DNA of 64,000 nt from Chrysomallon squamiferum (GCA_012295275.1 CM022670.1:40277251-40341250), one strand, 5' to 3'. Shown: positions 13,469 through 26,829, counted from the first letter of the stretch. Numbers and translations are program-made. Notes: a model not told the origin generated them from the sequence alone.

Positions 13469-14139
13469 AACAGTGACGTAAGGTACACGCCGCTCTTGAA
13501 GAAACTTTCCTCTTTGTCAGTCGAGCTATTTTTGAAGCTGACTCTTCATTTTATAATTCTTTTCAGCAGCAGAAACATAATTACCCAGCAAAACGTACTT
13601 GACGACTCCACGCCATGAAGTTATTTCAATATACATATATTTATATATATATATTTTTTTTTTTTTTACATTTTTTAACGCCTAAAGTGATTATAAATAA
13701 AAATGAATTCATTTTGCTTTGATCTGCTTGCGATTTACTGAGGTTTTCATCAACCCGTTATAAATACGTTAAGCTATTTTCGGCGTATTAAAAAGGTGAA
13801 AAAAGAAATAAAAATTCAGCTCTGTTCTTTTTATCTGTTTCAGATCTTGCGTATCCAGTGCTTGGAACGAGACTAGAGCATCCATTGTATTGCCATATCT
13901 GCTTTCGTCTGTATTTTTATATCGCTACCGTTTTGATCTTAAATTCAAAGTATATAACCCAAACAGCTTAAATAAGGAAATGAAGAGTAACATAAAAATA
14001 TTTATAAACTTCAGAAAAAAAAAAAGTTTAAAGATAATAAAATTCGTGTATTTAAATATATATATAATTTATATTTCTTTGTTTTGTTGCTGTCTTATTG
14101 ACGAATCAGACTATATATATATATCGGTGCATTAAACAA

Positions 14140-14144
14140 AGATG

Positions 14145-14171
<27 letters not shown>
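14140..14171. repeat. (TA)n microsatellite
   Basis: Pure TA run ending in CATATATTG. Confidence 0.85.
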
Positions 14172-14176
<5 letters not shown>

Positions 14177-14351
14177 TTGATGCTACGTGAGACTTCTGTA
14201 TGAGTCAGCGGTTAAACACGGGTTACCACACTGAATAATGACTAAGTGAGAAGCCAATTTTGCCAACGTTTATTTTATCACGGAGCGAAAAGAACATAAA
14301 AACCATCGTTTGTGCAGGATAATTATAACACATAGTATGTGTAACAGACAC

Positions 14352-14521
14352 GTGTGTGTGCGTGTGTGTGTACTGTCCCATGACGGTTGCATGTACACAC
14401 ACACACACGCACGCACGCACGCACACACACACATACACGCACGCACACACACACACACACGCACACACACATATACAGGTATATAAACTTTTGTCCTGTA
14501 CACAAATGATATGTCCACACA

Positions 14522-14552
<31 letters not shown>
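14352..14552. repeat. (GT)n/(CA)n/(GT)n inverted dinucleotide blocks
   Basis: A short GT block, then a long CA/CG-interrupted block (about 14396-14472), then a pure GT block (14525-14552). CA and GT arms are complementary, so the block can fold back on itself. Confidence 0.85.
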
Positions 14553-15370
14553 CATATACAGCAATATAGTGATATAATGCTATATATAGGCATAAAACAG
14601 TACATTTTCATAACATTCAGTAATACACACAAAGTAACTTTATTAGTGAACAAAATTAAAACTACTATTTCACATTCCAACTATTCCTCCTTTTCCTTAT
14701 ATCAAAGACGTCTGAGGGGAGGAGAGGCTATTCTTTTATTTTTTTTTTTTTTTTATTTATTAATTCTTAAGACATGACGACGTAAAGTTACAAATTACTC
14801 AGCAAAATCTACACTTCCTCTAATGTAACACTTATAGTGACAGTCACTAGTAACCACACTGTAACACTTACATTCATAATCACTGCAACACTTAAACCGA
14901 CAGTTACTAACTGTAGTAGTAGCTGTAGTAGTTGTTATTGCTGTTGCTGACGTAGACGTGATAACAGCAGCGGTAATGGTGATAGCGCTGGGTGTGGTGG
15001 TAGGAGTGAACTGGAGTAATGACTGGGGCCAGCTTGTTCACAGTGAAGTACGTTGTCACTCACTCACTGAGTGTGGCTTCTGATTGCGGTAGACAGATTG
15101 GTTATGTGAGACATTTCCTGCACGTCATAGGTAAACACTGCCGTGCATTCCGAAAACAGTTACAACCTAATCTGTTTCCCCTACACCGCCGTAATATCAC
15201 CGCTTCGTTTAGTCATTCATATATCTGCTTGCTCTACGGAAAAATTAGGGAGTGGGGGTTTCTGAAATTTTTAAGAAATGTTTTAATGATTAATTTCTGT
15301 AATTTATGCATTTATATGTACGTACATGCAGATATATGTGCACACAAACACTCATGAACATGCGCTTACG

Positions 15371-15675
15371 TAAATACATATATACAGACAGACATACACA
15401 CACACACAGACAAACATATATACATACATACACATACATACACATACATACAGGCACACACACACATACACACAAAAATATACAGACAGAGAGGTACTTA
15501 AATACATACATACATACACTCACACATACATACATATAGACATACACACATACATATACATACAGCCATACATACACGTACATACAGGCAAAAACACACA
15601 CATACACACAGACACAAACACACAGACAGAGAGGTACATATACATACATACATACATACATACATACATACATGC
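15371..15675. repeat. (ACAT)n/(CA)n complex repeat
   Basis: About 300 bp of interleaved ACAT, CA and CAGA units ending in a clean (CATA)n run. All frames across it are repeat artefacts. Confidence 0.9.
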
Positions 15676-16214
15676 AGACGTTTTCCACTTTATTTTATTT
15701 GTACGCATTTATTTCTCAAATTTCAAATTTAGCTGTATGTACACGTATTTTAAAACAAGACATTTAACCGTTTAAACGTCGTCACCTACAAAATTAATGT
15801 GAGTTTATTCAGTCCGTGTACTTTGTACCTCGATACTTTTTTTCTTCTTCTTTATGCTTTGTTCTTTTATCCGCGTGTTCCTGCAGTGGTATCGGAAAAC
15901 TGACCCAGCCACGCACGAAATTAAAACACTTCACATTCTTTGCGTTGTTAGCGTACAAGACATATTCAGTGTTAAAATCATGCGCAGACTTGCTCAGGTA
16001 CAAGTTAGTTTTATCTCGATCCCGCAGACAGCTGTCACATAGATAACAGAGATATAATGAAGAAATGTAACTGTCTTTAAAAAATAACAATAGCAACTGT
16101 GATAGTAGTAGTTGTTGTTGGTGTTGCTGATTATTGACGTGACAGAAGTAGTTTTAATGGTGATAGCGATATAGCTGTGGTCGTAGTGTCAGTAGAGGGA
16201 CAGTAGTAATAGTT

Positions 16215-16215
16215 A

Positions 16216-16257
<42 letters not shown>

Positions 16258-16290
16258 ATGTAGTAGAAGTAGTAGTATTAGTAGTAGTAG
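16215..16290. repeat. (AGT)n trinucleotide repeat
   Basis: Pure AGT run with degenerate GTA-type units on its right side. Confidence 0.9.
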
Positions 16291-16349
16291 CAACAGCAGC
16301 ATTAGAAAAAGAAATAGCTGGACAGAAGAATAGATGCAAATTCTAACGA

Positions 16350-16495
16350 GAGACAGAGAGAGAGGGTCAGAGATAGGGACAGAAAGACAGACAGACAGAG
16401 ACAGAGAGACAAAGAGAGACAGGGAGAGAGACAGAGACAGACAGAGACAGAGAGAGAGAGAGAGATACAAAGAGAGACAGAGAGAGTTAGAGAGA
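16350..16495. repeat. (GA)n/(GACA)n repeat
   Basis: Homopurine-rich block of GAGA and GACAGA units. Confidence 0.9.
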
Positions 16496-17242
16496 TATCC
16501 TAACCTAGACGCATATTATATAACATCACGCAGAGTTTCCTGACATAAAGAAGACATTTTAATTTCTAACACAAGCGGATCCTGTTTTCTCTGTTGCGAG
16601 TCAAATCATGACTCAGTCCTCACGACTTTCTTATCCCTCTTAACTAGAAAATGTTTACCCACTTAAATGAATAGAGCTTTTGTGCTGCACTCGCTAATGA
16701 GCTGGTAGTATCGTATATTTTATACTTTGAGTGATTTACAGCGGTCTACAAAGACTTTGTAGTTTGTAGTGTGAACCTTTGTTCTCGATCATAATTTTTT
16801 TTTTGTATAATTTTTTTTTTTTTTTTTTTTTTTTGATATAAAAAACGAAACAGTGAAACAATGAAACAACTATTACGACATCTGACAAACAGAATTAGCT
16901 TTTTTTTTAAAAAAACCAGGGGGCAGTAAGTGCAAAAACATAACACCCACTGTTCTGATCTTGATGCGAATAAAATGTACAGCTGTATGCTGCAATTATG
17001 AATGAATGGCTTGTTCCAACAAACGCAGTGACACCGATCTAAAACAAACTGCAACAAGTCCTGTGATTTTTAACTACATCGCTGTGAACAAATTTATTAC
17101 TGTATATATTGTACATATTAAGCAAAAATTAATATATGCTTATTTTTTACTTGAAGAAAGTAATGACGTTGACGAAGATGATTATAGGTGATAACGTCGA
17201 TAATGGTGAAAATTGTGGACAAGTTAATAATTATGCAATGAT

Positions 17243-17341
17243 GGATGATGATGATGATGATGATGATGATAGTGATAATTATGATAATGGTAATGGTAGT
17301 AGTGGTTTTTGTAATGATTATGGTGATGATGATGTTGATGA
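17243..17341. repeat. (GAT)n trinucleotide repeat
   Basis: A pure GAT run (17243-17271) followed by degenerate AAT/GGT/GAT units. Confidence 0.85.
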
Positions 17342-17488
17342 TTAAACTTTATGTTCACAGATTCCTTGTTACCTTGTATATACAAATATTCAGGATAAAA
17401 CGAAAAAGAAACAACATTTTTTTATCTTTTTCCTTCTAAGCTTACTTTCAACAATGTGCAATTTCTCATGGATCTAAAATAGATGGAA

Positions 17489-17490
<2 letters not shown>

Positions 17491-17521
<31 letters not shown>
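17491..17521. repeat. (TA)n microsatellite
   Basis: Pure TA run of about 15 units. Confidence 0.9.
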
Positions 17522-17524
<3 letters not shown>

Positions 17525-17819
17525 GCAAACTGAAGTTTAGATCTATGCCGTGTAAAATATTTTGTATTTACGAAGACTGATGGTTACTATTGATCTTGAC
17601 TTGTTTGATGTTGATGTTGTTGCTGTTGTTGTTGTTAAACATACTGTGTTGTATCTAACTGTAGATAAATCGCTTAAACAGTTTTATTGTTGTTTATGTT
17701 ATTACTGTTATGGTGATGTTGTTATTATTTTGTTTTTATAGTTATTGTTTCTATTTTTCTATTTGTAGTTATCATCATTACTATTCTTATTATTGTTGTT
17801 TCAAAATTACATTTCAAAT

Positions 17820-17851
17820 GTATATATATATACACACCCACACACACATAC

Positions 17852-17893
<42 letters not shown>

Positions 17894-17906
17894 TTATTTA
17901 TTTATT

Positions 17907-17945
<39 letters not shown>
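17820..17945. repeat. Compound (TA)n(TTTA)n(CA)n microsatellite
   Basis: TA, CA, TA, TTTA, TA and CA blocks follow one another without unique sequence. Confidence 0.92.
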
Positions 17946-18416
17946 CAAAACTTTCCAACGGTTAAGGATTTTCATTTCAAATTGAAAACTAAAAAAAAAA
18001 AAATAAAAATTTGAAAATAAATAACACTCGCGCCATTTGGTAGGCAACACCTGTTCTTTGTAACGTGTATAGGAATGTCGTCTGGCTCGGCTTTCGTTTT
18101 ACAGAAACAGTTCAACGGATCGCTTGAACTCAGGTTTGAACAGAAGAAAAAAAAAAACCAGCCTACAGATGGCGTCTGGACAAAGACTCGAGTCACCTTT
18201 TGTGAAGAAAAGAAGAGGGTAAGAAAGAGGAACACAAAGACATCTGTGGGTATCGGGTTGGGGGGGCTGACCTAGTCCCCGGATGGCACGCGACAGAGAG
18301 GCTAATAATGGCTTCTGCTTTTTGTGGGCACGCGCCTCCCTCATAAAAGAGTTCACCCGTGAACATTCTTTCTTCGACATCAAAAGTTAAACTTGACCTT
18401 TTTTGGAACAAAAATG

Positions 18417-18451
18417 AGAAAGAAAGAAAGAAAGAAAGAAAAGAAAGAAAA
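18417..18451. repeat. (GAAA)n microsatellite
   Basis: About eight GAAA tetranucleotides. Confidence 0.9.
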
Positions 18452-18635
18452 TGTTTGAACTTACTGACGTGATTGTAGGTCGTGACCTGAAGCTAAGTTT
18501 AATCGCCTTTGTTTTTAAAATATATATATATATATATATAAATTTATTTTTATTTTTTTAAATATATTTTTTTTAATTGAAAACTAGTTTTATTTTATTA
18601 TATTTTAAATTATAACCAATATATTAGGGACTTTT

Positions 18636-18667
<32 letters not shown>

Positions 18668-18968
18668 AGCGTCTGTGATTGTAAAAATATTCTAGAAACA
18701 GTTTGAAGAAAGTTTGTTTAAAATTCCAGTGGAAACATAATTATAATAATTAATTTAAAAACTTCTATTTTCTATTTCTGCCTGTTATTTCTTTCTCCCT
18801 CCCTCTTTTTGTATCTCTTTTCTGTGCTTCTGTTTATCTAATATGTCTTTTTTTCTGTCTGTCTAATTATCTACTATCTATTTAATTATCTTTCAACATA
18901 ATTATATATCTGTGCTTCTATCCTTCTATCTAAATAGTATCTGTTTATCTATCTTGAAATGCCATATT

Positions 18969-18971
<3 letters not shown>

Positions 18972-19037
<66 letters not shown>
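18972..19037. repeat. (GA)n microsatellite
   Basis: Pure GA run of about 33 units. Confidence 0.97.
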
Positions 19038-19038
<1 letters not shown>

Positions 19039-19183
19039 AAAGAAATAACAATGGAATATGACTGCTATAAGACAAACGTATATTGAGTTCACGTTTGGAT
19101 AACGTCAATCAGGTTTTTAGTTCAGCGATTACTGGAACAGATTCAATGTCCTCGATCGGACAACAGTTAAAGGCGAGAACGAG

Positions 19184-19232
19184 GCAGGTGCTGGACGTGG
19201 TAACAGGAGCAGCGCGTGCAGCCAGCACCTGC
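19184..19232. other. 11-bp inverted repeat carrying two E-boxes
   Basis: GCAGGTGCTGG at 19184-19194 and its exact reverse complement CCAGCACCTGC at 19222-19232, with a 27-bp loop. Each arm holds CAGGTG/CACCTG, the E-box form bound by Snail/ZEB and some bHLH factors. It lies in an unusually GC-rich island. Function is inferred. Confidence 0.5.
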
Positions 19233-19370
19233 TCGTGCCAGCAGCACGCGACATGGTGGTCAAGAGGTCACCCAGCTATATGTAAATAGCACTCAGTTGT
19301 AATGAACCGTTATTTAAAACAGGTCGGTGGTTGACAGAAAGGTGTTCTCAGGAGATTAGCAGGCAATTTA

Positions 19371-19623
<253 letters not shown>

Positions 19624-19902
19624 AACAAACGTATTTAATAACATAAACATTTCTAAAGTAATTAAACAAAAATGAAAAATTGAAAAGTACGAGAATTTCA
19701 AATGATGTATTAGACATTTTTTTTTCTTTTTTTTTTTCTTATTTATTATATATATATATATAAGATTTTATGAAGGGTTCGATGGTGCAAAGTAAATATC
19801 TATAATAATTTCAAATCATATTTAAAATAATAATAATAATAATAATAATAAGAGAGCTTATTAATCACAAGAACTTATTTACCAGTAAAATCACTGTCAT
19901 AA

Positions 19903-19995
19903 CTGATCTCGGTGTTTATCGATCTCTTTTTAACCCCAAGACCTTTACTGACCCATTGGATGGTCAGTGACTTGACCACTTCGCCGACCCCTGAT
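19903..19995 (-). mobile_element. Possible decayed tRNA-derived SINE
   Basis: Read on the minus strand, GGCGAAGTGGTCAAGTCA resembles a tRNA A-box region. About 40 bp on, GGTCTTGGGGTT followed by a GAGATCG-type sequence resembles a degenerate B-box end. No poly(A) tail or target-site duplication was established and the B box is poor. Confidence 0.25.
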
Positions 19996-20457
19996 CTAAA
20001 TTTAATACACGCTTTTGTTGCATCTGTAATTAGTGGTGGTAATTGTTTTCTTCGACTCTTTTACAAATGACTGAAATTTGCGAAGACATCGTTTACTATC
20101 AGTTTTTGTTAATGAAAGTTTATTGACATTAACGTTGCCGAGTTAGAAAGAAAATCAATGAAATCATTAAAAATAGAAATAAATCTAAATAATATGTTTT
20201 TGTATGTTTTTTTTTTTTTTTTTTTTTTAATGATTTTATATGCCTTGACTTAATTTTTTTATTATTTATTTATTTTCATTTTTAAATTTCAAAATAATAT
20301 AATGCTTCAGATGTTAATAGTCTCCTTGTAACAGTAGCAGTTATAGTGGTGGTAGCAGCAGTTGTAATAGTCACTGTTGTTGTTTTACTGCGGTAAAAAT
20401 AAAAATACATGTTGAGCAGCATTTCAGTCATACTGCATTGAAACGCGCTCCCGCGTT

Positions 20458-20460
<3 letters not shown>

Positions 20461-20488
<28 letters not shown>

Positions 20489-20547
20489 TGTATATGTTAT
20501 GTACCTCTATCTCTATCTCTCACTCTCTGAAGTTAAGCATATACAGT

Positions 20548-20617
<70 letters not shown>
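20461..20617. repeat. (CA)n and (GA)n microsatellites
   Basis: (CA)14 at 20461-20488 and about 34 GA units at 20549-20617, with CT-rich unique sequence between. Confidence 0.95.
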
Positions 20618-20620
<3 letters not shown>

Positions 20621-21284
20621 AAATGTTTTAATCTTTCTAAGATAAAGTCAAGTAGACGAGACAGATTTTCCTTTTGTTTACGAACACAGAAGAAATTTTA
20701 TAAACTGTGTGTAGCAGCATTCAAACATCGTAAACACGTTCATTCACTTTACTGAGATAAATTCGTTAAAAACCGTAAATAATAACATGTTTATTTTTAT
20801 CATTCCTTAACGAAATTAATTAATTAATTAATTTATTTATTTATTTATTTATTATTATTGTTGTTACTGTTACTATTATTTAACTGTGGGAAAAAGGGAA
20901 GCGGAAACAAAAGCTACCAATGGCTTATGGGACGTCGTCTGCTACAAAGTGTGCTGTTTATTGCCCTCTTCGTGTGCAAAGTTATCTATATCCGTCATGA
21001 ATTGCCTGGGGGGAAGTGAACAGTGACGTCACACGGTGAGAACGGACTTTAACAGGCGTGAAAAGTTGGGACGTTCGAAGTACAAAAACTGGTGCGGCTA
21101 TATTTTCATTTGACAGAATGATAAATTCACACACTGGCGAAACTGCATGTTTAATGTATTTTTGTTTGCGGTTATTTTTATTTTTATTTTTATTTTTATT
21201 TATTTATATTTATGTATGTATTTAGCTGGTTAGTGAATTAGTTAGTTTGTTATGTGATTCGTACATTGTTTTTAAATATTAAAT

Positions 21285-21318
21285 AATAATGACGATAATA
21301 ATAATAATAATTAATAAC

Positions 21319-21368
<50 letters not shown>

Positions 21369-21376
21369 TAATAATA
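21285..21376. repeat. (AAT)n microsatellite
   Basis: AAT run with a few AAC, ATG and ATT interruptions. Confidence 0.93.
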
Positions 21377-21425
21377 ACTCCTTCAGTGTACGATCACTAA
21401 TAAATGAATGTTTATTTTTACTAAT

Positions 21426-21558
21426 AGTGGTGGTGGTGTGGTAGTAGTAGTGGTGGTTGTGGTAGTAGTAGTAGTGGTGGTTGTGGTAGTAGTAGTGGTG
21501 GTAGTAGGTAGTAGTAGTAGTAGTAATAGTAGTAGTAGTAGTAGTGGTGGTGGTGGTT

Positions 21559-21599
<41 letters not shown>

Positions 21600-21624
21600 T
21601 GTAGTAGTAGCAGTAGTAATGGTT

Positions 21625-21656
<32 letters not shown>

Positions 21657-21735
21657 TGTGGTAGTAGTAGTAGTAGTAGTGGTAGTAGAGTAGTGGTGGT
21701 TGTGGTAGTAGTAGTAGTGGTGGTTGTGGTAGTAG
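21426..21735. repeat. (GTA)n/(GTG)n trinucleotide block
   Basis: About 310 bp of GTA, GTG and GTT units. Its valine or serine/glycine frames are artefacts of the repeat. Confidence 0.93.
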
Positions 21736-22037
21736 AAATATATTACCAGTGTACTATGACAACATCACTGACGCTACAGTGGTAATAGTTGCTAATTTGT
21801 AAAAACCGTTATCTTGTTGTAAAAACTGCTAATTTCGCTATTCATATTTTCCGGTAAATTATTTTTCTGAAATCAGCGTGTCGAACCGCAAACCAAATGT
21901 TCTAATTTATTTGTTTTGAAATGATAATAACCCGCCACGGGCACTTCCCATGGATAAGAATGACGGAAGTAAAGTCGTGAGTTCTGTTTTCAATCAATCA
22001 AAACAAAGGCCGATGCACATACACTGCGGAAACAAGC

Positions 22038-22200
22038 AAAGTTAAAATATGGGACTTCCATAGTACGAGTTACTGAGAATACCTCGATAGTTCGTACTGC
22101 TGATTCAGTGACTGAGTCAAAGTTAATATATAGGACTTCCATACTGTGTAGTACGAGTTACTGAGAATACCTCAATAGTTGCTGATTCAGTGACTGAGTC
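22038..22200. repeat. Tandem duplication of an ~80-bp AP-1-containing segment
   Basis: Two copies (about 22038-22118 and 22119-22200) share GGACTTCCATA, GTACGAGTTACTGAGAATAC and GCTGATTCAGTGACTGAGTC. Each ends in a perfect AP-1 heptamer TGAGTCA next to a TGCTGA half-MARE. A 7-bp insertion and an 8-bp deletion distinguish them. Confidence 0.85.
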
Positions 22201-22234
22201 ACAGAATAAATTAAAAGAATTTATTAATTAATGT

Positions 22235-22446
22235 GCGGGGGTTTGTGTGGGTGGTGTGTTTGCGTGAGTGTTTGCGTGTGTGTGTGTTAGTATGTAAGAA
22301 TGTATAGGTGTGTGTGTGTATGTGTATGTGTATATATATATATATACATATATACACATGTATGTGTGTGCATGTGTATTTATGTTTGTGTGTGGGTGTC
22401 TATTTATGTATGTCCATATTTGTATGTATACATGTATGTATGTGTG

Positions 22447-22528
<82 letters not shown>
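22235..22528. repeat. (GT)n(TA)n(GA)n complex repeat
   Basis: GT/ATGT-rich block, then a TA run (22449-22465), then about 31 GA units. Confidence 0.93.
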
Positions 22529-22529
<1 letters not shown>

Positions 22530-23653
22530 GCAAGGAGAGACAGAGAAATAAACAGAGATATATAGAGAGAAACTGAAACAGATAATACATGAACACAAAT
22601 GTCACAAATAACCAAACGCACTCATTTTGACAGTATTTCTTTGTGACATTTAATAATTGATGTATTTAGGTGCTTCATTGTTGCTGAACTTTTTATCAAT
22701 CACTCATCAACAGTCAGCAAGATGCAGGCGGGAAGAGTCGTTAATGCTGGTACTAGTGTTATTGTTATAATTATTAGTACTGTTGTAGGACCTATACTTC
22801 TGCGGTAACAATAAATTGATTAATTAATTTATTATTTTTGTCTTTCCTTGTTCAGTTCACTCGCTCGCTGTCTTGTGTTGGCTCTTACAGTTGAAGTAAT
22901 TGTGACAAATTCCTGGTGACACCCAAGGCCGCACTGTATCCTATACGTCCCATATCCTCACATTGTTTCTAAGTTGTCATCTTGTTCCCACAGCGTCCGC
23001 TTAGCTTGCGATTCCTTTGATTAATCGAGATCAGTATGTGTGTTACTGTAGCCGTAACCCATGGCTACAACCTGTTGATTACGTCATAGTGGAACTCTCG
23101 AGTGAAAGAAAGCAATAATTCTTGCGTGCTGTACTTACTGTTATGCAAATGAGGGATTGTTACGTATCATTCTAATAATATATCTGATGGTTCGTTGCGT
23201 TAGATACCATTAACTTAAACAAAGGTCAATACAAAAACGGCATATTTCACAGGAATGTCCTTGTGTATGTGTCTATGTGTGTATGTGTGTATGTGTGTAA
23301 TTGCGTCAGGTATATTAGTATACGTACATACGCTCACATCAGCAGAAATATTTGTATGGGTGCGTTTGTAATATATTTATTTATACATTTATACTGTTTC
23401 AGCTTGTATATTTAATATTAATAATTATTTTTGAATCATTTGATTTTTAATTTGAATTCATCTATATTCATCATCATTTGTTGTTGTTGTTGTTGTTGTT
23501 TTCGTTGTTAATTTTTTTTTTTTAATTTTTTTAAATTATTTTTTATGGCATTCTTCATAATCATTATTCTAAAGACTATGCAGATCAAAAATACCAGTAA
23601 TTTAAATACATCAACACTGAATAATGGTTGTTTACGAAATTAGATAGTTCCGG

Positions 23654-23790
23654 CGAGATGAAGAATAGTTTCCCTTGTTACGTAACTCTCTACGGTCAGG
23701 AGGTAATTAATTGCTGTTCCGCTTTGCGCACTCGATCCGGTGACCCGAGACAAGCTATGACGTCTGGTCGGTGAAAATCTGGAACTTACC
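23654..23790. promoter_or_regulatory. Triplicated TTAYGTAA-TAATTAAT element, copy 1
   Basis: Aligns with copies near 27.7 and 28.4 kb. TTACGTAA is at 23678-23685 and TAATTAAT at 23704-23711, 26 bp start to start. A trailing block GTGAAAATCTGGAAC lies at 23771-23785. TTAYGTAA matches the PAR-bZIP/NFIL3 consensus and TAATTAAT a homeodomain core. Regulatory function is inferred. Confidence 0.55.
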
Positions 23791-24324
23791 CACAGTTCAC
23801 TCTCTCTCTCTCCAGGGTGATGAATGAAAACGACTCTGCGCGGCTGAATGATAACTTTACAGTCGAAACTTGTAAAACTTTTACCTTTTAGACAGGATAC
23901 GTGTCAAAAAAAAAAAAAAAAAAGAATTATGAAAAAGATGATAAAAATGAAAAAAAAAAAAAAAAAAAAAAATGACATTGAAGAACGACAAATGAAGAAG
24001 AAGAAAATGTCGATGATAATGATTGATGGTGAAAAACACATAAACTTGCAGTGTAAGCAAATTAATTTATGAATGAATGTTTATATGAGGTACACCTGTG
24101 TACAATTGTAACTTGTAGTAAGATGTTTTTTACGCAGCAGGTTAAACATATTTTTGGCTCCCCTTGCGAAAATGTTACTAAGAAAAGATTATAAAAAAAA
24201 AACAACCAAAACCTTTATAGATCTCGATCCGCTCTGAAATGTGCGTGTGTGTGCGTGTGCGTACGTCTGTGTGTTTGTGACATTAATTAATAATAAAAAT
24301 AAATAAAAACAGACCTACAACTAA

Positions 24325-24418
24325 ATAAATAAATAAATAAGTAAGATAATAAATAAATAAATAAATAATAGTAAATAAATACATAAATAAGTAAGTTAAT
24401 AAATAAATAAATAATATA
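24325..24418. repeat. (AAAT)n repeat
   Basis: AAAT units with GTAAG interruptions. Confidence 0.88.
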
Positions 24419-24436
24419 TTTTTATTATTATTCATA

Positions 24437-24467
<31 letters not shown>

Positions 24468-24738
24468 ACATATAAAAATGGTTTATCTTTATCTATTTAA
24501 GTTCTTACAAACATATAAATAGATCGTTATTGTCAACGACCTCTCTATTTCACTGAGATGAATTATTAGTTTTTCTGATGATAATTGGTCTGGTAACACT
24601 CGTTAATATTTATTAAGTTGTTATAGTTATGAAATAAAATTCAGAGGCTACTGTTTTAAGTAAATAAAATTCATTCAGTATGCAAATTTCAGTGGTAGAA
24701 ATTTTAGCATAAAATAAATAAATAAAATAAAAAATATC

Positions 24739-24755
24739 AATAATAATAATAATAA

Positions 24756-24786
<31 letters not shown>

Positions 24787-24813
24787 AAGAAGAAGAAGAA
24801 GAAGAAGAAGAAA
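24739..24813. repeat. (AAT)n(AAG)n microsatellite
   Basis: About six AAT units pass into about 19 AAG units. Confidence 0.93.
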
Positions 24814-25807
24814 AGATAACCGAATTAACAACACAAAATATTTATTTTCTATTTTCTGTTTTATACTGCATTTTTTATTTTCATTTTTTTTTTTATTTTT
24901 TTTTTTTTTTTTTTTTTCAATAACCGGATAGTGATCTTAGATTGTGCATTTAGTACATAATAATTACATTACAATTCGAAAGTAAAATTTCAATATTCAA
25001 TTTTTTTCTATTTTGGTTATTTTGTTTTATCCGGTTTAATTTAGAGGTATGGACATGAATATATTAATATTTGTGGTTTTGCGGTTTGGGTGATTATTTT
25101 ATTTTATTTTTTTTATTATTATTTATTGATTTTATTTATTTATTTATTTATTTTTTTTTTTTTTTGAAATTTGAAATTATTTTTCAGGGAGTTTTGTTTT
25201 TGTGGAATTGGGATGGGAGTATTTGTATTTGTTTTCTAATCTAGTCAAAATTGTGTCTGTTTATTTAGTTGTTTTTTTTTTTTTTGTTTTTCATCATGAC
25301 AAATTCTCACATGTTAAGGAATTGTTTTTTATGTGAAAGTAATTAAATGAACTCACGCAAACTGAACTTATCCTTTGTCTGGCAATTCAAATGATCTTAA
25401 AATGCACAGCTTAGCTGCACCGAAAATAATTTTAATATCTGAAGTAGAACATGAAAGAAGGAAAAATTAAGGCAACAGAAATTAACAAGAAATTAAGAAA
25501 TAAAATTTGTAATGCAGATGTCAAATTTTTTCTGTACATCTTTTGTATCCGTGACAACCATATTTGTTATATTGCACAGCTGAGTTTGTTGAAAATTTCA
25601 AACTTGTTGAGAATATCTATATTCATCTCTCTTTTTTTTTCTCTTTTTTTGTTTTTTTTTTTTTTTGCTTATTTTATCTTTAATTTATTTCAACTTTACT
25701 GACATTATATTGCCTTCACTTTTCTGGTTTTAGTTCGTTATAACTATCTTGTAATTGTTTTGTTTGGCATTTTTACATGAAATAACACTTTGAAATCAAA
25801 ATCAGTG

Positions 25808-25811
<4 letters not shown>

Positions 25812-25866
<55 letters not shown>
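25812..25866. repeat. (GT)n microsatellite
   Basis: Pure GT run of about 27 units. Confidence 0.97.
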
Positions 25867-25868
<2 letters not shown>

Positions 25869-26454
25869 GAGAGGGAAAAATCTTCGTTTCTATATGTTCA
25901 GGACTTTGCTAAAATATTACATTATAATACTGCATAGTTACTTGTGTCAAAATATGTGCCTGTGGATGTTTGCCTTCATTCGTTTATTTATTAATTTCCA
26001 TTGGTTAAATATTCGTCGCACGTTCATTGGTCAAAATGAACGTGCAGGAGACTTTCATTGGTTGATGTGACGACTTTTGTTGCAACTGCCTAATTTCTCG
26101 TGGTTATCTTTGCTTGCACATTTTTACTTGCTCTTCTATGTTTTCCACTGCTCATGTTACAAAGAATTCTGCATAAAAAAATGGAAAGTCTAAAATGAAA
26201 ATAATTTTGAATTTTGGAACGCGTGTATTTTACGAATATAAAATATGATTACCGAAAATACGAATAAAAACAAAAAAGAGAAAGGAGCATTTTTTACGGA
26301 GATGTAGAAGTTCTGATGGCAAAGAATGAAAGTCAGTGAGTTTTTACAGAAACGACATCTGTTTTCTTTTCTCGATGTTTTCGGGGACTGGTCATCGTGT
26401 TTGTGAGTAAACTGTTCAAAGAAGGTATTGAATACAAAAAAAGTTGTATTTAAC

Positions 26455-26476
26455 AGTAATAATAATAATAATAGAT

Positions 26477-26537
<61 letters not shown>

Positions 26538-26800
26538 AATAAACTATGTTGTTGTTTTTCTTAAATATGAAATAAAGAATTAACATAATAATAATAATAA
26601 TTTAATAAATATTTAACAGTAATAATAATAATATTATTAATAATAGTAATAATAGATATAGTAATAATAATAATAATAATAATAGCAACAACATCAACAA
26701 CAGCAATAAAAATAAACTATGTTGTTGTTTTTCTTAAATACGAAATAAATAAAGAACTAACACAATAATAATAATAATAATAATATCATTATGCATTTTA
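26455..26800. repeat. ~173-bp tandem duplication with (AAT)n(AAC)n
   Basis: Two copies of AAT run, AGATATAG, AAT run, AAC/ACA units, then AAACTATGTTGTTGTTTTTC. The last block starts at 26541 and 26714, giving a 173-bp period. Confidence 0.8.
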
Positions 26801-26829
26801 GTTATAATAGCAGTTGTAATTTTAATAAT

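Noticed and set aside
21426-21735. Serine/glycine- or valine-rich protein
   Set aside because: Every frame is a translation of GTA/GTG trinucleotide repeats; there is no unique sequence.
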